64,000 nt of DNA from VAXT01 sp963827725 (GTDB taxonomy: Bacteria > Actinomycetota > Thermoleophilia > Gaiellales > Gaiellaceae), in the NCBI GenBank assembly GCA_963827725.1, contig CAWHBM010000003.1:1-64000 (forward strand). The letters are read 5' to 3'. The notes below the pieces were generated by a model. The model did no database searches. It saw only the letters and a program-made list of their open reading frames with translations, and was not told the DNA's origin. This document shows positions 1 through 9,001 of the stretch, piece after piece (the first letter of the stretch is position 1; each line of letters begins with the position of its first letter). Position numbers and translations under genes: made by a program.

Positions 1-217
1 CCGGAACGATCAGGGATTGGCGGCCGGCCTGCAGCACGAGCATGGTGATGCGCTCGGTGATCGCAATCGGCTCGTAGCCCGTGAAGTAGAGGAGATCGGG
101 CCCGGGGGTGACGAGGATGCCGGTTAGGCCGGCCGTCCGCGCCTGCTCGGCCGCATGATCCATCCGTCGGGCGAAGTCCTCGCCGGTGAACGGAGTCGAA
201 GTCTCGGTGACCGCCAT
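1..217 (-). CDS. M24 family Xaa-Pro peptidase, N-terminal fragment
   Basis: The gene starts at an ATG at 217 and runs off the left edge after 72 codons. The visible part (LTGILVTPGPDLLYFTGYEP, residues about 31-50) is the beginning of the creatinase-type N-terminal domain of M24 metallopeptidases such as Xaa-Pro aminopeptidase or prolidase. The catalytic pita-bread domain lies outside the window, so the substrate cannot be judged. It follows the M20 peptidase gene on the same strand with only two bases between stop and start, so the two are almost certainly cotranscribed as a peptide-degradation pair. Confidence 0.75.
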   Translation of the reverse strand, partial: MAVTETSTPFTGEDFARRMDHAAEQARTAGLTGILVTPGPDLLYFTGYEPIAITERITMLVLQAGRQSLIVP

Positions 218-219
218 CG

Positions 220-1563
220 CTATGACGCCTTCGCGTCGGCGTAGCGCTGCATGAACAGCACCTCGGCGAGCGCGATGTGCTCGATCTCACTTGGATCGAC
301 GCTCTCGTTGGCAGAGTGGATCAGGCACTGGGGCTCCTCCACGCCGAGCAGCATGATGTCCGCGTCGGGAAACGTCTCCTGGAAGACCGTGCAGAGCGGG
401 ATCGAGCCCCCCTGACCCTGAAGAGTCACGTCGCGCCCGTAGGCGTCACGCATCGCTGCCGACATCGCCTCGAAGCCAGGCCCTTCGGTCGAGCCTTTGA
501 AGGGCTGTCCGTCGGCCTCTCGCTCGAAGTCGAGTTGAACGTGCCACGGGGCCACTGCCTCGAGATGCTCGATCAGCTTCGACTGGGCGTCCTTCGGGTC
601 GATTCCGGGCGGGACGCGCAGGTCGATGCGCGCGCGCGCTTCATGAGGCACCGCGGCGGACGAGCCCGCGACCGACGGGCAGTCGATGCCGAGCACGGTG
701 GCCGTCGGCCGAGCCCACAACGTGTCGGCGATGCCGTCCCCGATCACGTCCACGCCTTCGAGCACGCCCGCGTCGGTGCGGAACTGCTCCGGCGGATACG
801 CCGCGCCAGACCACTTCTCGGTCGCGTCGAGCCCGCGGACGGTCGTGTTGCCCTGGTCGTCCCGCAATGTGGCGAGCATGCGGATGAGTGCCGCGAGCGC
901 ATCGGGGGCGGCACCGCCGAACATTCCGGAGTGCACGGCACTCTGAAGCGTGCGCACGGTGACCACGACCCGCGCGATCCCGCGCAAGCTTGCGGTCAGG
1001 GTGGGCACGCCCACCGCGACATTGCCCGTGTCGCAGACGAGGATCGCGTCGGCCTCGAGCAGGTCGGTGTTCTTCGGTACGAACTTCTCGAGACCGCCGG
1101 TCCCCTGCTCCTCGGAGCCCTCGCCGACGATCTTCACTGTCACGGGCGGCTCGTTCCCGAGCGCGCGCAGCGCGGTCAGGTGCGCGGCCAGGCTTCCCTT
1201 GCAGTCGGCGGCGCCTCGCCCGTACCAGCGGCCGCTGCGCTCGGTCAGCTCCCAGGGCGGCGAGTCCCAGCCCTCGTCGGTCGCCGGCTGCACGTCGTGG
1301 TGGAAGTAGAGGAGGACCGTCGGCGCCCCCGCTGGCCCCGGGACCTGGCCGGTAACGGCCTTGCTCCCGTCGGCGGTCTCGTGGGCGCGGACGTCCTGGA
1401 CGCCGACGCCCGTCAAGGCGTCGACCGTCCACTCGACCATCCGCTCGCATTCCTCGGGCTCGCTGCCGTCGGCGACCGACTTGAAGGCGACCGCGCGGGC
1501 GAGGTCGTCCCGTGCCTGCGGCATCAGGCTCTTGACCCGTTCGCGCAGAGCGTCTGAGGACAC
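220..1563 (-). CDS. M20 family dipeptidase / metallopeptidase
   Basis: A protein of about 447 aa with the full M20 zinc-peptidase layout. The first metal motif is FHHDVQPATDEGW near residue 80, followed by GRGAADCKGS with the bridging Asp. GEGSEEQGTGG carries the catalytic and metal Glu pair, CDTGN the next ligand, and a terminal IHSANES holds the last His. A dimerisation lid lies between the two halves. I chose the GTG at 1563 because the reading frame upstream overlaps the preceding gene in a non-M20 sequence; an internal ATG 12 codons later is possible. Members hydrolyse dipeptides or N-acyl amino acids in the cytoplasm. The M24 gene follows directly and an amino-acid permease lies upstream, which fits peptide use. 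Confidence 0.88.
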   Translation of the reverse strand: MSSDALRERVKSLMPQARDDLARAVAFKSVADGSEPEECERMVEWTVDALTGVGVQDVRAHETADGSKAVTGQVPGPAGAPTVLLYFHHDVQPATDEGWDSPPWELTERSGRWYGRGAADCKGSLAAHLTALRALGNEPPVTVKIVGEGSEEQGTGGLEKFVPKNTDLLEADAILVCDTGNVAVGVPTLTASLRGIARVVVTVRTLQSAVHSGMFGGAAPDALAALIRMLATLRDDQGNTTVRGLDATEKWSGAAYPPEQFRTDAGVLEGVDVIGDGIADTLWARPTATVLGIDCPSVAGSSAAVPHEARARIDLRVPPGIDPKDAQSKLIEHLEAVAPWHVQLDFEREADGQPFKGSTEGPGFEAMSAAMRDAYGRDVTLQGQGGSIPLCTVFQETFPDADIMLLGVEEPQCLIHSANESVDPSEIEHIALAEVLFMQRYADAKAS

Positions 1564-1576
1564 CGGCCCTGCCCCG

Positions 1577-1990
1577 CTATTCGCGGATGGTGTCGTCGAA
1601 GTCCCAGCCCTCGAAGAAGTCCTCGATGTCGGGGCGCTTCTCAGGACAGTAGACATCGACGACCAGCGACAGACCCTCGCGGATCCGGCCATCGAGCCTG
1701 ACGGCGCGGGTGTAGAACTCGCCACCGACCATGAGTCGGAGCTTCCAGTAGCCCTGCACGAGCTCGCTGTCCGCGGCATCGCACACCTGGCCGCCGTCGT
1801 CGCCGAGCGTCCGCGCGATCTGATCCTGATCCGGAGCCCGGAGCCCAGCTCCCTCGAAGGCGGCGATCAGCTCCTGCGCTTTTGCGTTCGCTTCATCGTT
1901 TTGGCGGTCGTAGTTCCAGCCGATGAGCATCACGATCAGCAGAAGGCCGAGGACTCCCCCGACGAACCAGTAGATGGGACGCTCTCTCAC
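1577..1990 (-). CDS. Membrane-anchored protein of unknown function
   Basis: A 137-aa protein with one N-terminal membrane helix (residues about 6-25, YWFVGGVLGLLLIVMLIGW). A soluble domain with two cysteines (QVCDAAD and DVYCPEK) follows, presumably facing outward. I do not recognise the family. Its start overlaps the stop of the upstream APC permease by four bases (ATGA), so the two are translationally coupled. It may be an accessory to the transporter, but that is inference from position only. Confidence 0.7.
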   Translation of the reverse strand: MRERPIYWFVGGVLGLLLIVMLIGWNYDRQNDEANAKAQELIAAFEGAGLRAPDQDQIARTLGDDGGQVCDAADSELVQGYWKLRLMVGGEFYTRAVRLDGRIREGLSLVVDVYCPEKRPDIEDFFEGWDFDDTIRE

Positions 1991-3453
1991 GTCAGGGCCT
2001 CCGGAGCGGGATCCTCTGTCTTCCAGCTCGGCTTGCGCAGCCAGAGGAAGAGACCCGGGACGATGGCGCCGAGCAGCGCGATCCCGCCACCGACGAAGAC
2101 CAGGTATCCGGTCGTGCTAAGCGTCCCGAGCTGCGAGGGTGGAACGAAGCTGATGGCGATCGCCGCGAGCGAGGAGAGGAATCCCATGGCACAAAGCAGT
2201 GTGAGGGCCGGCGCGCGGTAGCCGCGCGGATGATCGGGCTGGCGCTTGCGGAGGTTGTACGCGGCGACGAACATCGACAGGTACATGAGGAGATAGACCG
2301 ACGTGGTGATCGTCATGAAGATCCAGTAGGCGTTCGAGACGGCCGGGACGAATGCGTAGAGGAGCGCGAGCACCGTGGTCAGCGCCCCCTGAGCGGCGAG
2401 GATGTTCGCCTGCACGCCAGCAGCGTTCGTTCGCTGGAACCATGGCGGCATGTAGCCGCCTTCCCTCGAGACGAGCAGAAGGCTCCTCGAGGGCCCGGCC
2501 AGCCAGGTGAGGAAGCCGGCCAGGGAGGCGGACACGATTGCCAGCGCGATGATCGGCGTCAGCCACTGGATGCCGAAGAACGCGAGCACCGCCTCGAAGG
2601 CCTGCATGATCCCCGCCGTCAGGCTCACGTCTGCCGCCGGGACGATCCAACTGATCGCGAGCGGCGGAAGGATCAGGATGAGGAGCACGAGTGCGGTGGC
2701 GACGAGCATCACCTTGATGAACTGTTTGCTCGGATCGCGGAGGCGGTTGACGTGGACGGCGTTCATCTCCATGCCCGAGTAGGCGCCGAAGTTCGAGACG
2801 ATCAGGACGATGCTCGCGATCCCTGTCCAGGCGGGGAGGATGTGATCCACGTCCATCGGCGCTGCGGACGGGTTCCCCTGGGCGAGGTAGACGATCCCGA
2901 GCGTCACGAGCAGCGCACCCGGGATCAGAGTGCCGATGAGGACGCCGCTCGAGGCAAGCTTCGCGACCACTCCGATGCCGCCCCGCAACGTCACCATCAC
3001 GCCGAGCCAGTAAACCGTGATGATCACCACTGCTGTCCAGACGCCGCTCGATGCGAGGTCCGGCGAGATCACGAAGGCGAGCGTTCCCGCCACGAAGGAA
3101 AGCAGCGTCGGGTAGTAGAAGAGCGTCATCGCGTACTGGTGCCACGCGGCGGTAAAGCCCATGCGGGGCGAGATGCCCTCCGTCACCCACCGGTAGACCC
3201 CGCCGTTCCAGCCGGAGGCGAGCTCGGCCGAGACGAGCGCCGTCGGGATCAGGAACACGATCGCCGGCAGCACGTAGAGGAACACCGCGGCGAGGCCGTA
3301 GACGGCCATCGTCGGCGCCGGTCGCAAGCTCGCGACCGACGACACCGTCATCAGCGCCAGCGCGGTCCAGGCGATGTAGTTAGGGCCTGCAACAGTCGCG
3401 CGCGCAGGCGCGGCGACGACGGGCCCGTCCGCGGCGGAATCAGCCGTGGACAC
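1987..3453 (-). CDS. APC superfamily amino acid permease
   Basis: A 488-aa, strongly hydrophobic protein with about 12 predicted membrane helices, the usual length for amino acid-polyamine-organocation carriers. The SELASGWNGGVYRWV stretch near residue 75 resembles the unwound helix 1-3 region of glutamate:GABA antiporter-like members, and GAYSGMEMNAVH (helix 6 region) is also typical. It probably exchanges or imports an amino acid or amine across the plasma membrane. The substrate cannot be read from the sequence. It heads a tight minus-strand operon with the small anchored protein and two peptidases. Confidence 0.85.
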   Translation of the reverse strand: MSTADSAADGPVVAAPARATVAGPNYIAWTALALMTVSSVASLRPAPTMAVYGLAAVFLYVLPAIVFLIPTALVSAELASGWNGGVYRWVTEGISPRMGFTAAWHQYAMTLFYYPTLLSFVAGTLAFVISPDLASSGVWTAVVIITVYWLGVMVTLRGGIGVVAKLASSGVLIGTLIPGALLVTLGIVYLAQGNPSAAPMDVDHILPAWTGIASIVLIVSNFGAYSGMEMNAVHVNRLRDPSKQFIKVMLVATALVLLILILPPLAISWIVPAADVSLTAGIMQAFEAVLAFFGIQWLTPIIALAIVSASLAGFLTWLAGPSRSLLLVSREGGYMPPWFQRTNAAGVQANILAAQGALTTVLALLYAFVPAVSNAYWIFMTITTSVYLLMYLSMFVAAYNLRKRQPDHPRGYRAPALTLLCAMGFLSSLAAIAISFVPPSQLGTLSTTGYLVFVGGGIALLGAIVPGLFLWLRKPSWKTEDPAPEALT

Positions 3454-3575
3454 TAGTGCTCTCCTGTGTTGTCTCCTTCGGCAGCTTCACCAATGCGGCA
3501 TCCTCAGAGAGGAAGGATCGAGAGACAGCATCCTAATCAGATGAAACCTCGCCGCGCGCGCGAACCGGACCGTCG

Positions 3576-4592
3576 CTACAGACCGCTGCGCCGAAGGAGC
3601 GCGTGCCTGATGCTCAGGCGGCCGATCGTGTTGCCGTAGCCTCCGGCGAACCACATGTTCCCGTCGCCGCCGTAGGTGATTCCGAACGGATATGGGCTCG
3701 TGCCGAACCGCTGCTCGACGACGCCGTTGACTGTGATCGATCCGACGAGGCCCGTGTCGTTCTCCGTGAACCACATGCGGTCGCTCGGTCCCCACGCGAT
3801 TCCCGCGATGCCATATTCACCGGGCACCTGATACTCGGTAATCGTCCCGTTCGGAGTGATCTTCCCGATGATCCGCGCGGCCAGCGTGGTGAACCACATG
3901 TTCCCATCCGGGCCGCGGGCAATGTCCCACGGGAGAGCGTTCTCGGTCGGAAGCGGAAACTCCACCATCTCCGGCGGATCCCCGGGGTTCTCGCCGGGGG
4001 TCAGGCGGACGATCTTGTTGCCGAGCTCCTTCGTGAACCAGATCTTGCCTCCCGGGCCTGCAGCGATGGAGATCGGATGCTCCCCGGGACCGGTCGGAAA
4101 CTCGTAGATCGCACCGTTCGGATAGACCACCCCGACCTGGTCGACATTCTCCTCGGTGAACCAGAGGCTCCCGTCCGGCAGGGCGGCGATGTCCCAGGGT
4201 TGCGCAAACGGGGTCAGGCAGCAGAATTCGGTGATCTCGCCGCTCGGCGTGATCCTCCCGATCATGTCGGCGAAGCGTTCCGTGAACCAGAGGTTGCCGT
4301 CGGCGCCGAGCGTGATGCCGTATGGGCCGCTTTCGGGATTCGGGAGCGCGAACTCCGCCAGTTCGCCGGTCGGCTTCATCCGGCCGATCACACCACGGTC
4401 GGACTCGGTGAACCAGACGTTCCGGTCCGGGCCCCGGACGATCGAGTAGGGGCGGCTGTCAGGGAAGGGAAGAGGAAACTCCGTGACCGACCCGGGCACA
4501 GCGGGCTTGGCCGGCGCGGCTCCCGCGGATGCCATCAGCGGCAGCGCGAGGGCGGCGATCATCAGAGTCGAAACGCTCCAGAGCCTCAGCAA
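3576..4592 (-). CDS. Secreted seven-bladed propeller, virginiamycin B lyase-like
   Basis: A 338-aa protein with a signal peptide (hydrophobic stretch residues 8-25, Ala-rich cleavage region). Seven similar blades follow, each closing with a WFTE/WFTK/WFAG signature (VWFTE, LWFTE, LWFTE, IWFTK, MWFTT, MWFTE, MWFAG). This is the streptogramin lyase (Vgb) propeller fold. The family also holds many proteins with no lyase activity, and I cannot confirm the catalytic His/Glu set, so antibiotic lyase activity is unproven. The likely start is a TTG at 4592, with GGAAGGTGAG about eight bases upstream as a ribosome binding site. It is export-targeted and stands alone between the GerMN gene and the permease operon. 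Confidence 0.8.
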   Translation of the reverse strand: MLRLWSVSTLMIAALALPLMASAGAAPAKPAVPGSVTEFPLPFPDSRPYSIVRGPDRNVWFTESDRGVIGRMKPTGELAEFALPNPESGPYGITLGADGNLWFTERFADMIGRITPSGEITEFCCLTPFAQPWDIAALPDGSLWFTEENVDQVGVVYPNGAIYEFPTGPGEHPISIAAGPGGKIWFTKELGNKIVRLTPGENPGDPPEMVEFPLPTENALPWDIARGPDGNMWFTTLAARIIGKITPNGTITEYQVPGEYGIAGIAWGPSDRMWFTENDTGLVGSITVNGVVEQRFGTSPYPFGITYGGDGNMWFAGGYGNTIGRLSIRHALLRRSGL

Positions 4593-4672
4593 GTGCGGCT
4601 CACCTTCCGTCGAATACCCGGCTAGGAATCTACCGCACGAAGGGCGCGATTTCTAGCCGGGTTCTCGGCGGG

Positions 4673-5548
4673 CTACTGGGACGGAGTCAGGACGACCGGG
4701 ACACGCACTTCGTGCGGCGGGCGTCCCACACCGGCGGCGTCGTCGTCCGAGACGACGATCGTCCCGCGCTGCTCGCGATCAGACTGGAAGGGCACGTCCA
4801 CCGAGTACGTCCCCCGGCAACCGGTCCCGCAGGTGGCGGTCGTGAACGTGCTGCCGACGACGCGGCCGTCGGCGTCGAGAACCTTCACGGTCACGTTCGC
4901 CTCGAAGACGTTCGCGCTCCCCGAGACCGTCACGGGGCTCGTAACGCGCGACCCGGCCGCGGGGCTCGAGACGACGATCACGGGGAGGAGATCCTTGTAG
5001 TCGCCCCGGCCCACCGGCTTGGAGAGGACGATGCCCTCGCTCGAGAAGACGTTCACCGGCGTGCCGTCGAGCCGGAAGCTGACCGCCTTCACGGTCGGAA
5101 ACTGAGTCAGCGTGTAGACGATCTGGCCCAGCCGCACCTGCATCGAGAGGGAGCCCCCGCCGGACTGGTACTCCGAGGTCAGATCGATCGTCGCGACCCC
5201 GTCCTTGATCGAAATTCCGAGTAGCCGGGAGCCGGCCGGGATGGCGGTGTCGACGCCGGATGCGCGCTCCGCCCGGGTGGGCCCGTCGAGGAGCTCTTCA
5301 ATCGCGGCGGTCGCCACGCGGGGCGTCGCCTCGTGAGTGCGCCGCACGCTCACGAGCTCTTCGCCGCGCGCGAACCAGACCTCGAGCGAGGCCGGTGCGG
5401 GCAGCGTCGTGTCCGCGCGGGTGGTCGTGCCGCCGGCGTTCGGCGACGGGCCCAGAGAGACGGCGCTCTGCGAGTCGCGGCTGGCGAAGATGACGCCGAG
5501 AGAGCCGCCGAGAACTACCAGGCTTGCGATTATGAGAGCGGTCTTCAC
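4673..5548 (-). CDS. GerMN and Gmad2 domain envelope protein
   Basis: A 291-aa protein with an N-terminal membrane or signal helix (residues 4-22). A GerMN domain follows at residues about 55-165 (SLEVWFARGEELVSVRR through VKAVSFRLDG), then an immunoglobulin-like Gmad2 domain at residues 185-291 (PVIVVSSPAAGSRVTSPV onward). This pair is common in surface proteins of Actinobacteria and Firmicutes. GerM in Bacillus acts in spore peptidoglycan remodelling, but no sporulation genes are visible here. It lies 87 bp downstream of the histidine kinase gene on the same strand and could be in the same transcript. A short direct repeat precedes it. Confidence 0.85.
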   Translation of the reverse strand: MKTALIIASLVVLGGSLGVIFASRDSQSAVSLGPSPNAGGTTTRADTTLPAPASLEVWFARGEELVSVRRTHEATPRVATAAIEELLDGPTRAERASGVDTAIPAGSRLLGISIKDGVATIDLTSEYQSGGGSLSMQVRLGQIVYTLTQFPTVKAVSFRLDGTPVNVFSSEGIVLSKPVGRGDYKDLLPVIVVSSPAAGSRVTSPVTVSGSANVFEANVTVKVLDADGRVVGSTFTTATCGTGCRGTYSVDVPFQSDREQRGTIVVSDDDAAGVGRPPHEVRVPVVLTPSQ

Positions 5549-5618
5549 CAGAGCCTCCTTGACGTTGTCGCACCCATCGTGGCCGCGCCCCGAAACGCGA
5601 CGGTCACCGGCGCGTAAC

Positions 5619-5635
5619 GGTTGCGAAACAGTTGC
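5619..5635 (-). promoter_or_regulatory. Hexamer direct repeat upstream of the GerMN gene
   Basis: On the plus strand GGTTGC-GAAAC-AGTTGC, two near-identical hexamers at an 11-bp pitch. That spacing is typical of OmpR-family response regulator sites. It lies 71-87 bp upstream of the GerMN start and just after the kinase stop codon, so the neighbouring regulator could bind it. Only two units are present, so chance is not excluded. Confidence 0.3.
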
Positions 5636-6997
5636 CTAGAGCCAAAGCGTGAAACGCGTGCCCTTCCCTACTTCGCTCCAGACCTCGATCCTGCCCCCGA
5701 GCAGCCTCGCGTTCTCCTGCGCGATCGCCAGGCCGAGCCCGGTTCCGGCGCCGCTCCGCGCCGCGTCCGCCTTGTAAAAGCGCTCGAAGAGATGCGGAAG
5801 GTGCTCGGGCGAGATCCCCGGCCCGTCGTCGGCGACCTCGACGAAGGCGCCGTCGCCGTCACTGCCGACGCGAACCGACACTTCACTTCCGCCGTGGTCG
5901 AGCGCGTTACCGACGAGGTTCGCGACGATCCCTTCGAGGCGCCGGGGGTCGCTCGAGATGACGACGTCGTCCGCAACGAGACGGACCTGCCCTTCCCAGC
6001 CCCGGGCTCGCACGGTGGCCCGGGCGAGCGAGCCAACCTCGACGCTCTCGGCCTGCACGCTCTCACGGGCCGCGTCGAAGCGGGAGATCTCCATCAGGTC
6101 CTCCACGAGCCGTCGCAACCGCCCGACGTCGGCGATCAGCAGCTCGGCCGGCCGGCGCGATTCGAGTGGCATCGAATCGATGTGCTCTGCGAGGAGTGAG
6201 GCCTCGCCGACCAGCGCGGTCAAAGGCGTGCGGAGCTCGTGTGCGACGTCGGCGGTAAAGCGGCGTTCACGCGCCTGGGCGGCGGAGAGCGCCGAGATCT
6301 TTGCCTCGAGGGCCGCCGCCATCTCGTTGAATGACTGCGCCCACACGCCGAACTCGTCGCGCCCCTCGACAGGAAGGCGCGTCTCGAGCAGGCCTTCGGC
6401 GAGCGAACGGGCCGCATCGCTCGCACGCGCGACGGGTAGGAGCGTGCTGCGGGCAAGTAGCGCGCCGACGAAGGCGGCGACGAGCGTGAGAATCCCAACC
6501 CCTGCGAGCAGGATCGTTCGCAGCTGGTCTAGCTCGTGCCGGATGTCGTCCTCCGAGAAGAAGTAATAGAGCTCGGTGTTGGGGCCGGCCGATCCGCCGA
6601 CTACGAGGTAGTGCGTGCCGGCAACCGTCTTGCGCGCGTAGGCGAGCTCGCCTTCCTTCACGAGTGCGCGCACGTCGGCTGGTACCTCGCGAAGGTTGAC
6701 CTGGAACGTCGACGAGAAGGGACGGCCTCCGTGGACCCCGGCTGTCTCGAAGTTGCCGCCGCCGCGCTGGTAGGCCTCGAGCAGCGCCGTCGGTCCGTCC
6801 TCGATGTACGTGGGGACGATCGCAAGGTTCTGGCGGGCCTGGCGCTCAGCCGTCTCGACCGAGTCCGCCAGGAGGTTGTGCCGCACGACGAGGTAGGACC
6901 CGGCCGCGAGCGCCGCAGCCGAGACGCCGACCGCGAGCATGAAGACGATCGTCAGTCTGCGGCGGAGACCACCACCCGACGAGATCCGTCCTGGCAT
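5636..6997 (-). CDS. Sensor histidine kinase (HAMP, HisKA, HATPase_c)
   Basis: A 453-aa membrane sensor kinase. The first membrane helix is at residues 15-35, an extracytoplasmic sensor region of about 130 residues follows, and a second helix lies near residues 170-190. HAMP, the phospho-acceptor H-box (FTADVAHELRTPLTALVG) and an ATPase domain come next, with N box (NLVGNALDHG), G1 (VADDGPGISP), F box (LFERFYKAD) and G2 (GTGLGLAI). All catalytic motifs are intact. Its start codon overlaps the stop of the upstream response regulator, so they form one operon and surely one signalling pair. The signal is unknown; the adjacent copper protein hints at envelope redox or copper sensing. Confidence 0.93.
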   Translation of the reverse strand: MPGRISSGGGLRRRLTIVFMLAVGVSAAALAAGSYLVVRHNLLADSVETAERQARQNLAIVPTYIEDGPTALLEAYQRGGGNFETAGVHGGRPFSSTFQVNLREVPADVRALVKEGELAYARKTVAGTHYLVVGGSAGPNTELYYFFSEDDIRHELDQLRTILLAGVGILTLVAAFVGALLARSTLLPVARASDAARSLAEGLLETRLPVEGRDEFGVWAQSFNEMAAALEAKISALSAAQARERRFTADVAHELRTPLTALVGEASLLAEHIDSMPLESRRPAELLIADVGRLRRLVEDLMEISRFDAARESVQAESVEVGSLARATVRARGWEGQVRLVADDVVISSDPRRLEGIVANLVGNALDHGGSEVSVRVGSDGDGAFVEVADDGPGISPEHLPHLFERFYKADAARSGAGTGLGLAIAQENARLLGGRIEVWSEVGKGTRFTLWL

Positions 6998-7677
6998 CAG
7001 TCGGGATTGAGGCGGTAGCCGACGCCGCGGACGGTGTGGATCAGCTTCGGCTGCTTCGGGTCAGCCTCGATCTTGGCCCGGAGCCGCTGGACCGCCACGT
7101 CCACGAGACGAGAGTCGCCGAGGTAGTCGTAGTTCCAGACGAGGTCGAGCAGGAGCTCGCGCGTGAAGACCTGCTTTGGCCGCCGGGCCAGCTCGAGCAG
7201 CAACCGGAACTCGGTGGCAGTGAGAGTGACGTCCTCTCCCCCACGCCTGACGCTGAACGCGCCCGGATCGATCTCGAGGTCGCCGATCGCGATCGTCCCC
7301 TCCGGCGGGCCGGCCGTCGAGCGGCGAAGCACTGCCTTGATCCGCGCGACGAGCTCGGGCAGCTCGAACGGCTTCGTGACGTAGTCGTCTGCCCCGAGCT
7401 CGAGCCCGACGACGACGTCGTGCAGCTCGCTTCGCGCCGTGAGCATGACGATCGGCGTCTGGCTCTCACGCCGGATCTCCTTGCAGACCTCGAATCCGTC
7501 GAGCGACGGGAGCATCACGTCGAGCACGACGAGGTCAAACGGCCCCTGCCGGAAGCGAATCAGCGCATCGCGCCCGTCACCCGTCGCCGTGACGCGAAAG
7601 CCGGCCTGCTCGAGGCCGAGGGTCGCGATCTCGCGGATGGAGGCGTCGTCCTCCACGAGAAGCACGTGCGCGTCCAC
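6997..7677 (-). CDS. OmpR/PhoB family response regulator
   Basis: A 226-aa regulator. The receiver domain is at residues 1-120, with the acidic pair (VEDD), phosphorylation site (VVLDVMLPSLDGF) and switch Lys (DYVTKPFE). A winged-helix DNA-binding domain covers residues 130-226 (ATEFRLLLELARRPKQVFTR and the end motif VRGVGYRLNPD). It starts at a GTG and overlaps the following kinase start by one base. The copper protein gene ends 51 bp upstream on the same strand, so the three may share a transcript. Confidence 0.93.
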   Translation of the reverse strand: MDAHVLLVEDDASIREIATLGLEQAGFRVTATGDGRDALIRFRQGPFDLVVLDVMLPSLDGFEVCKEIRRESQTPIVMLTARSELHDVVVGLELGADDYVTKPFELPELVARIKAVLRRSTAGPPEGTIAIGDLEIDPGAFSVRRGGEDVTLTATEFRLLLELARRPKQVFTRELLLDLVWNYDYLGDSRLVDVAVQRLRAKIEADPKQPKLIHTVRGVGYRLNPD

Positions 7678-7728
7678 TGTGCGGGAAGCCTATGTCCGGC
7701 CTCGGCTTGACACCGGGCCAGGAATCAC

Positions 7729-8859
7729 TCAGTGCGACATCGTCCCCTTCGGGTTACCGACCTTGAGCAGCCCGACTTGGCCGAGATCGACGTCGGCAAA
7801 CGCGTGGCTGACGAACGGATAGAGGCCCGGCTTGTCGATCTTGACGTCGAAGACGCCGCCGCCGCCGGCCGGCACGATCACCGTCTGCACGTCCGTCTGT
7901 GGCGGGTTCGTCAGACCGCCGTTGACCCAGGCCCGGTCGAGCATCCCGCCGACGACGTGGAAGTTCACGTTGTTGGTCGGCCCGGCGGCGACGACCCAGA
8001 AGCGCGTCGTCTCTCCCGGCTTCGCGGGCAGCGGATGCGTGACGTACTGGTTGGCGTAGCCGTTGAACGTCACCCAGTCGGACATCCTTGCGCGGGCCTT
8101 CGCCAGGTCGAGTGAGGCCGGCTCCTTGATGCCGTCGCCGTTCATGTACCACTCGCTGCCGACGAGCACGTACTCGTTGTCGACCTTCGGCAGGGCCTTC
8201 TTTGGCTGGACGATGATCGCGCCGTACATGCCGTTGGCGATGTGCGCGAGCACCGGCTTCGTGCCGCAGTGGTACATGTAGACGCCGGGATCCTCCGCCT
8301 TGAAGCGGAAGGTGAACGACTCGCCCGGGTTCGCATCGCGGAAGGCGCGGTCGGGGGCGATGCGCGCCGCATGGAAGTCGATCGAATGCGGGATCGAGCC
8401 GCCGTTCGTCAGCGTCATCTCAACCGTCTGACCCTCCCGCACGTTGACGATCGGGCCCGGAGCGCCGTGGCCGTCGAAGGCCCAGGTGTTGTACTTGACG
8501 CCCGGCGCGATCTCGACGGTGATGTCCTTGAGCGTCATCTGGACCTTGACGAGGTCGCCGGCCGGGATGGGCGGCAGGTTCGCGTCGTAGGGCTTGTGCG
8601 CCGCGGCGAGCTCCTGCGCGTTTCCCGGCACGACGCCCGCGAAGCTGTTCAACGGGAGAGCGACATTTGGGTCGGCCGCCTGGGCGCCCGCCGCCTGAGG
8701 AGCGCCGTTTGTGTCGGCGCGGGCGTTGCGCGAATCGGCCCACAGCATGAGAGCGACGAACCCGACGACCCCGACGGCGAAGCCAAGGAGGATCGCGGCG
8801 ACCTTGAAGAAGGCGCCGGAATCGGTCTCGAGATTGACGTAAGCGGGATTTGTTGCCAT
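7729..8859 (-). CDS. Membrane-anchored NirK-like two-domain copper oxidase
   Basis: A 376-aa protein starting at the ATG at 8859, which has GAAGGAGAG as ribosome binding site. One N-terminal membrane helix (residues about 20-42) anchors two cupredoxin domains outside the cell. Domain 1 keeps the type-1 and type-2 copper ligands of nitrite reductase: PHSIDFH (two His), then YMYHCG with His and Cys, and LAHIANGM with the last His and the axial Met. Domain 2 has NVNFHVVGG, which aligns with the third type-2 His supplied by the neighbouring subunit in NirK trimers. It may reduce nitrite to nitric oxide or act as another multicopper oxidase. The membrane anchor is atypical for classical NirK. Confidence 0.85.
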   Translation of the reverse strand: MATNPAYVNLETDSGAFFKVAAILLGFAVGVVGFVALMLWADSRNARADTNGAPQAAGAQAADPNVALPLNSFAGVVPGNAQELAAAHKPYDANLPPIPAGDLVKVQMTLKDITVEIAPGVKYNTWAFDGHGAPGPIVNVREGQTVEMTLTNGGSIPHSIDFHAARIAPDRAFRDANPGESFTFRFKAEDPGVYMYHCGTKPVLAHIANGMYGAIIVQPKKALPKVDNEYVLVGSEWYMNGDGIKEPASLDLAKARARMSDWVTFNGYANQYVTHPLPAKPGETTRFWVVAAGPTNNVNFHVVGGMLDRAWVNGGLTNPPQTDVQTVIVPAGGGGVFDVKIDKPGLYPFVSHAFADVDLGQVGLLKVGNPKGTMSH

Positions 8860-8955
8860 GGGGCTCTCCTTCGTAGGCGCAGCTGCGTGCTCCGAGATTA
8901 GGGCGCCCGTGGCCGGAAGACTTCGTGAGCAACCCCGCATGGGCTCGCGGCTTTC

Positions 8956-8973
8956 CCGCAGTGTTCACTGCGG
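8956..8973. promoter_or_regulatory. 18-bp perfect inverted repeat (operator or terminator)
   Basis: CCGCAGTGTTCACTGCGG is a perfect palindrome between the M15 peptidase stop and the copper protein start, 97 bp before the latter. It can be a dimeric regulator site for the copper gene or, with the overlapping CTGCGG/CCGCAG hairpin next to it, a terminator for the peptidase gene. The two uses cannot be separated from sequence. Confidence 0.4.
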
Positions 8974-9001
8974 CTTTTCCGCAGCCCCGGACGTGCGAGC
9001 C

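Noticed and set aside
3576..4592. Streptogramin resistance gene (vgb)
   Set aside because: The propeller signature is clear, but family-wide similarity does not show lyase activity, and the catalytic residues could not be confirmed by eye.
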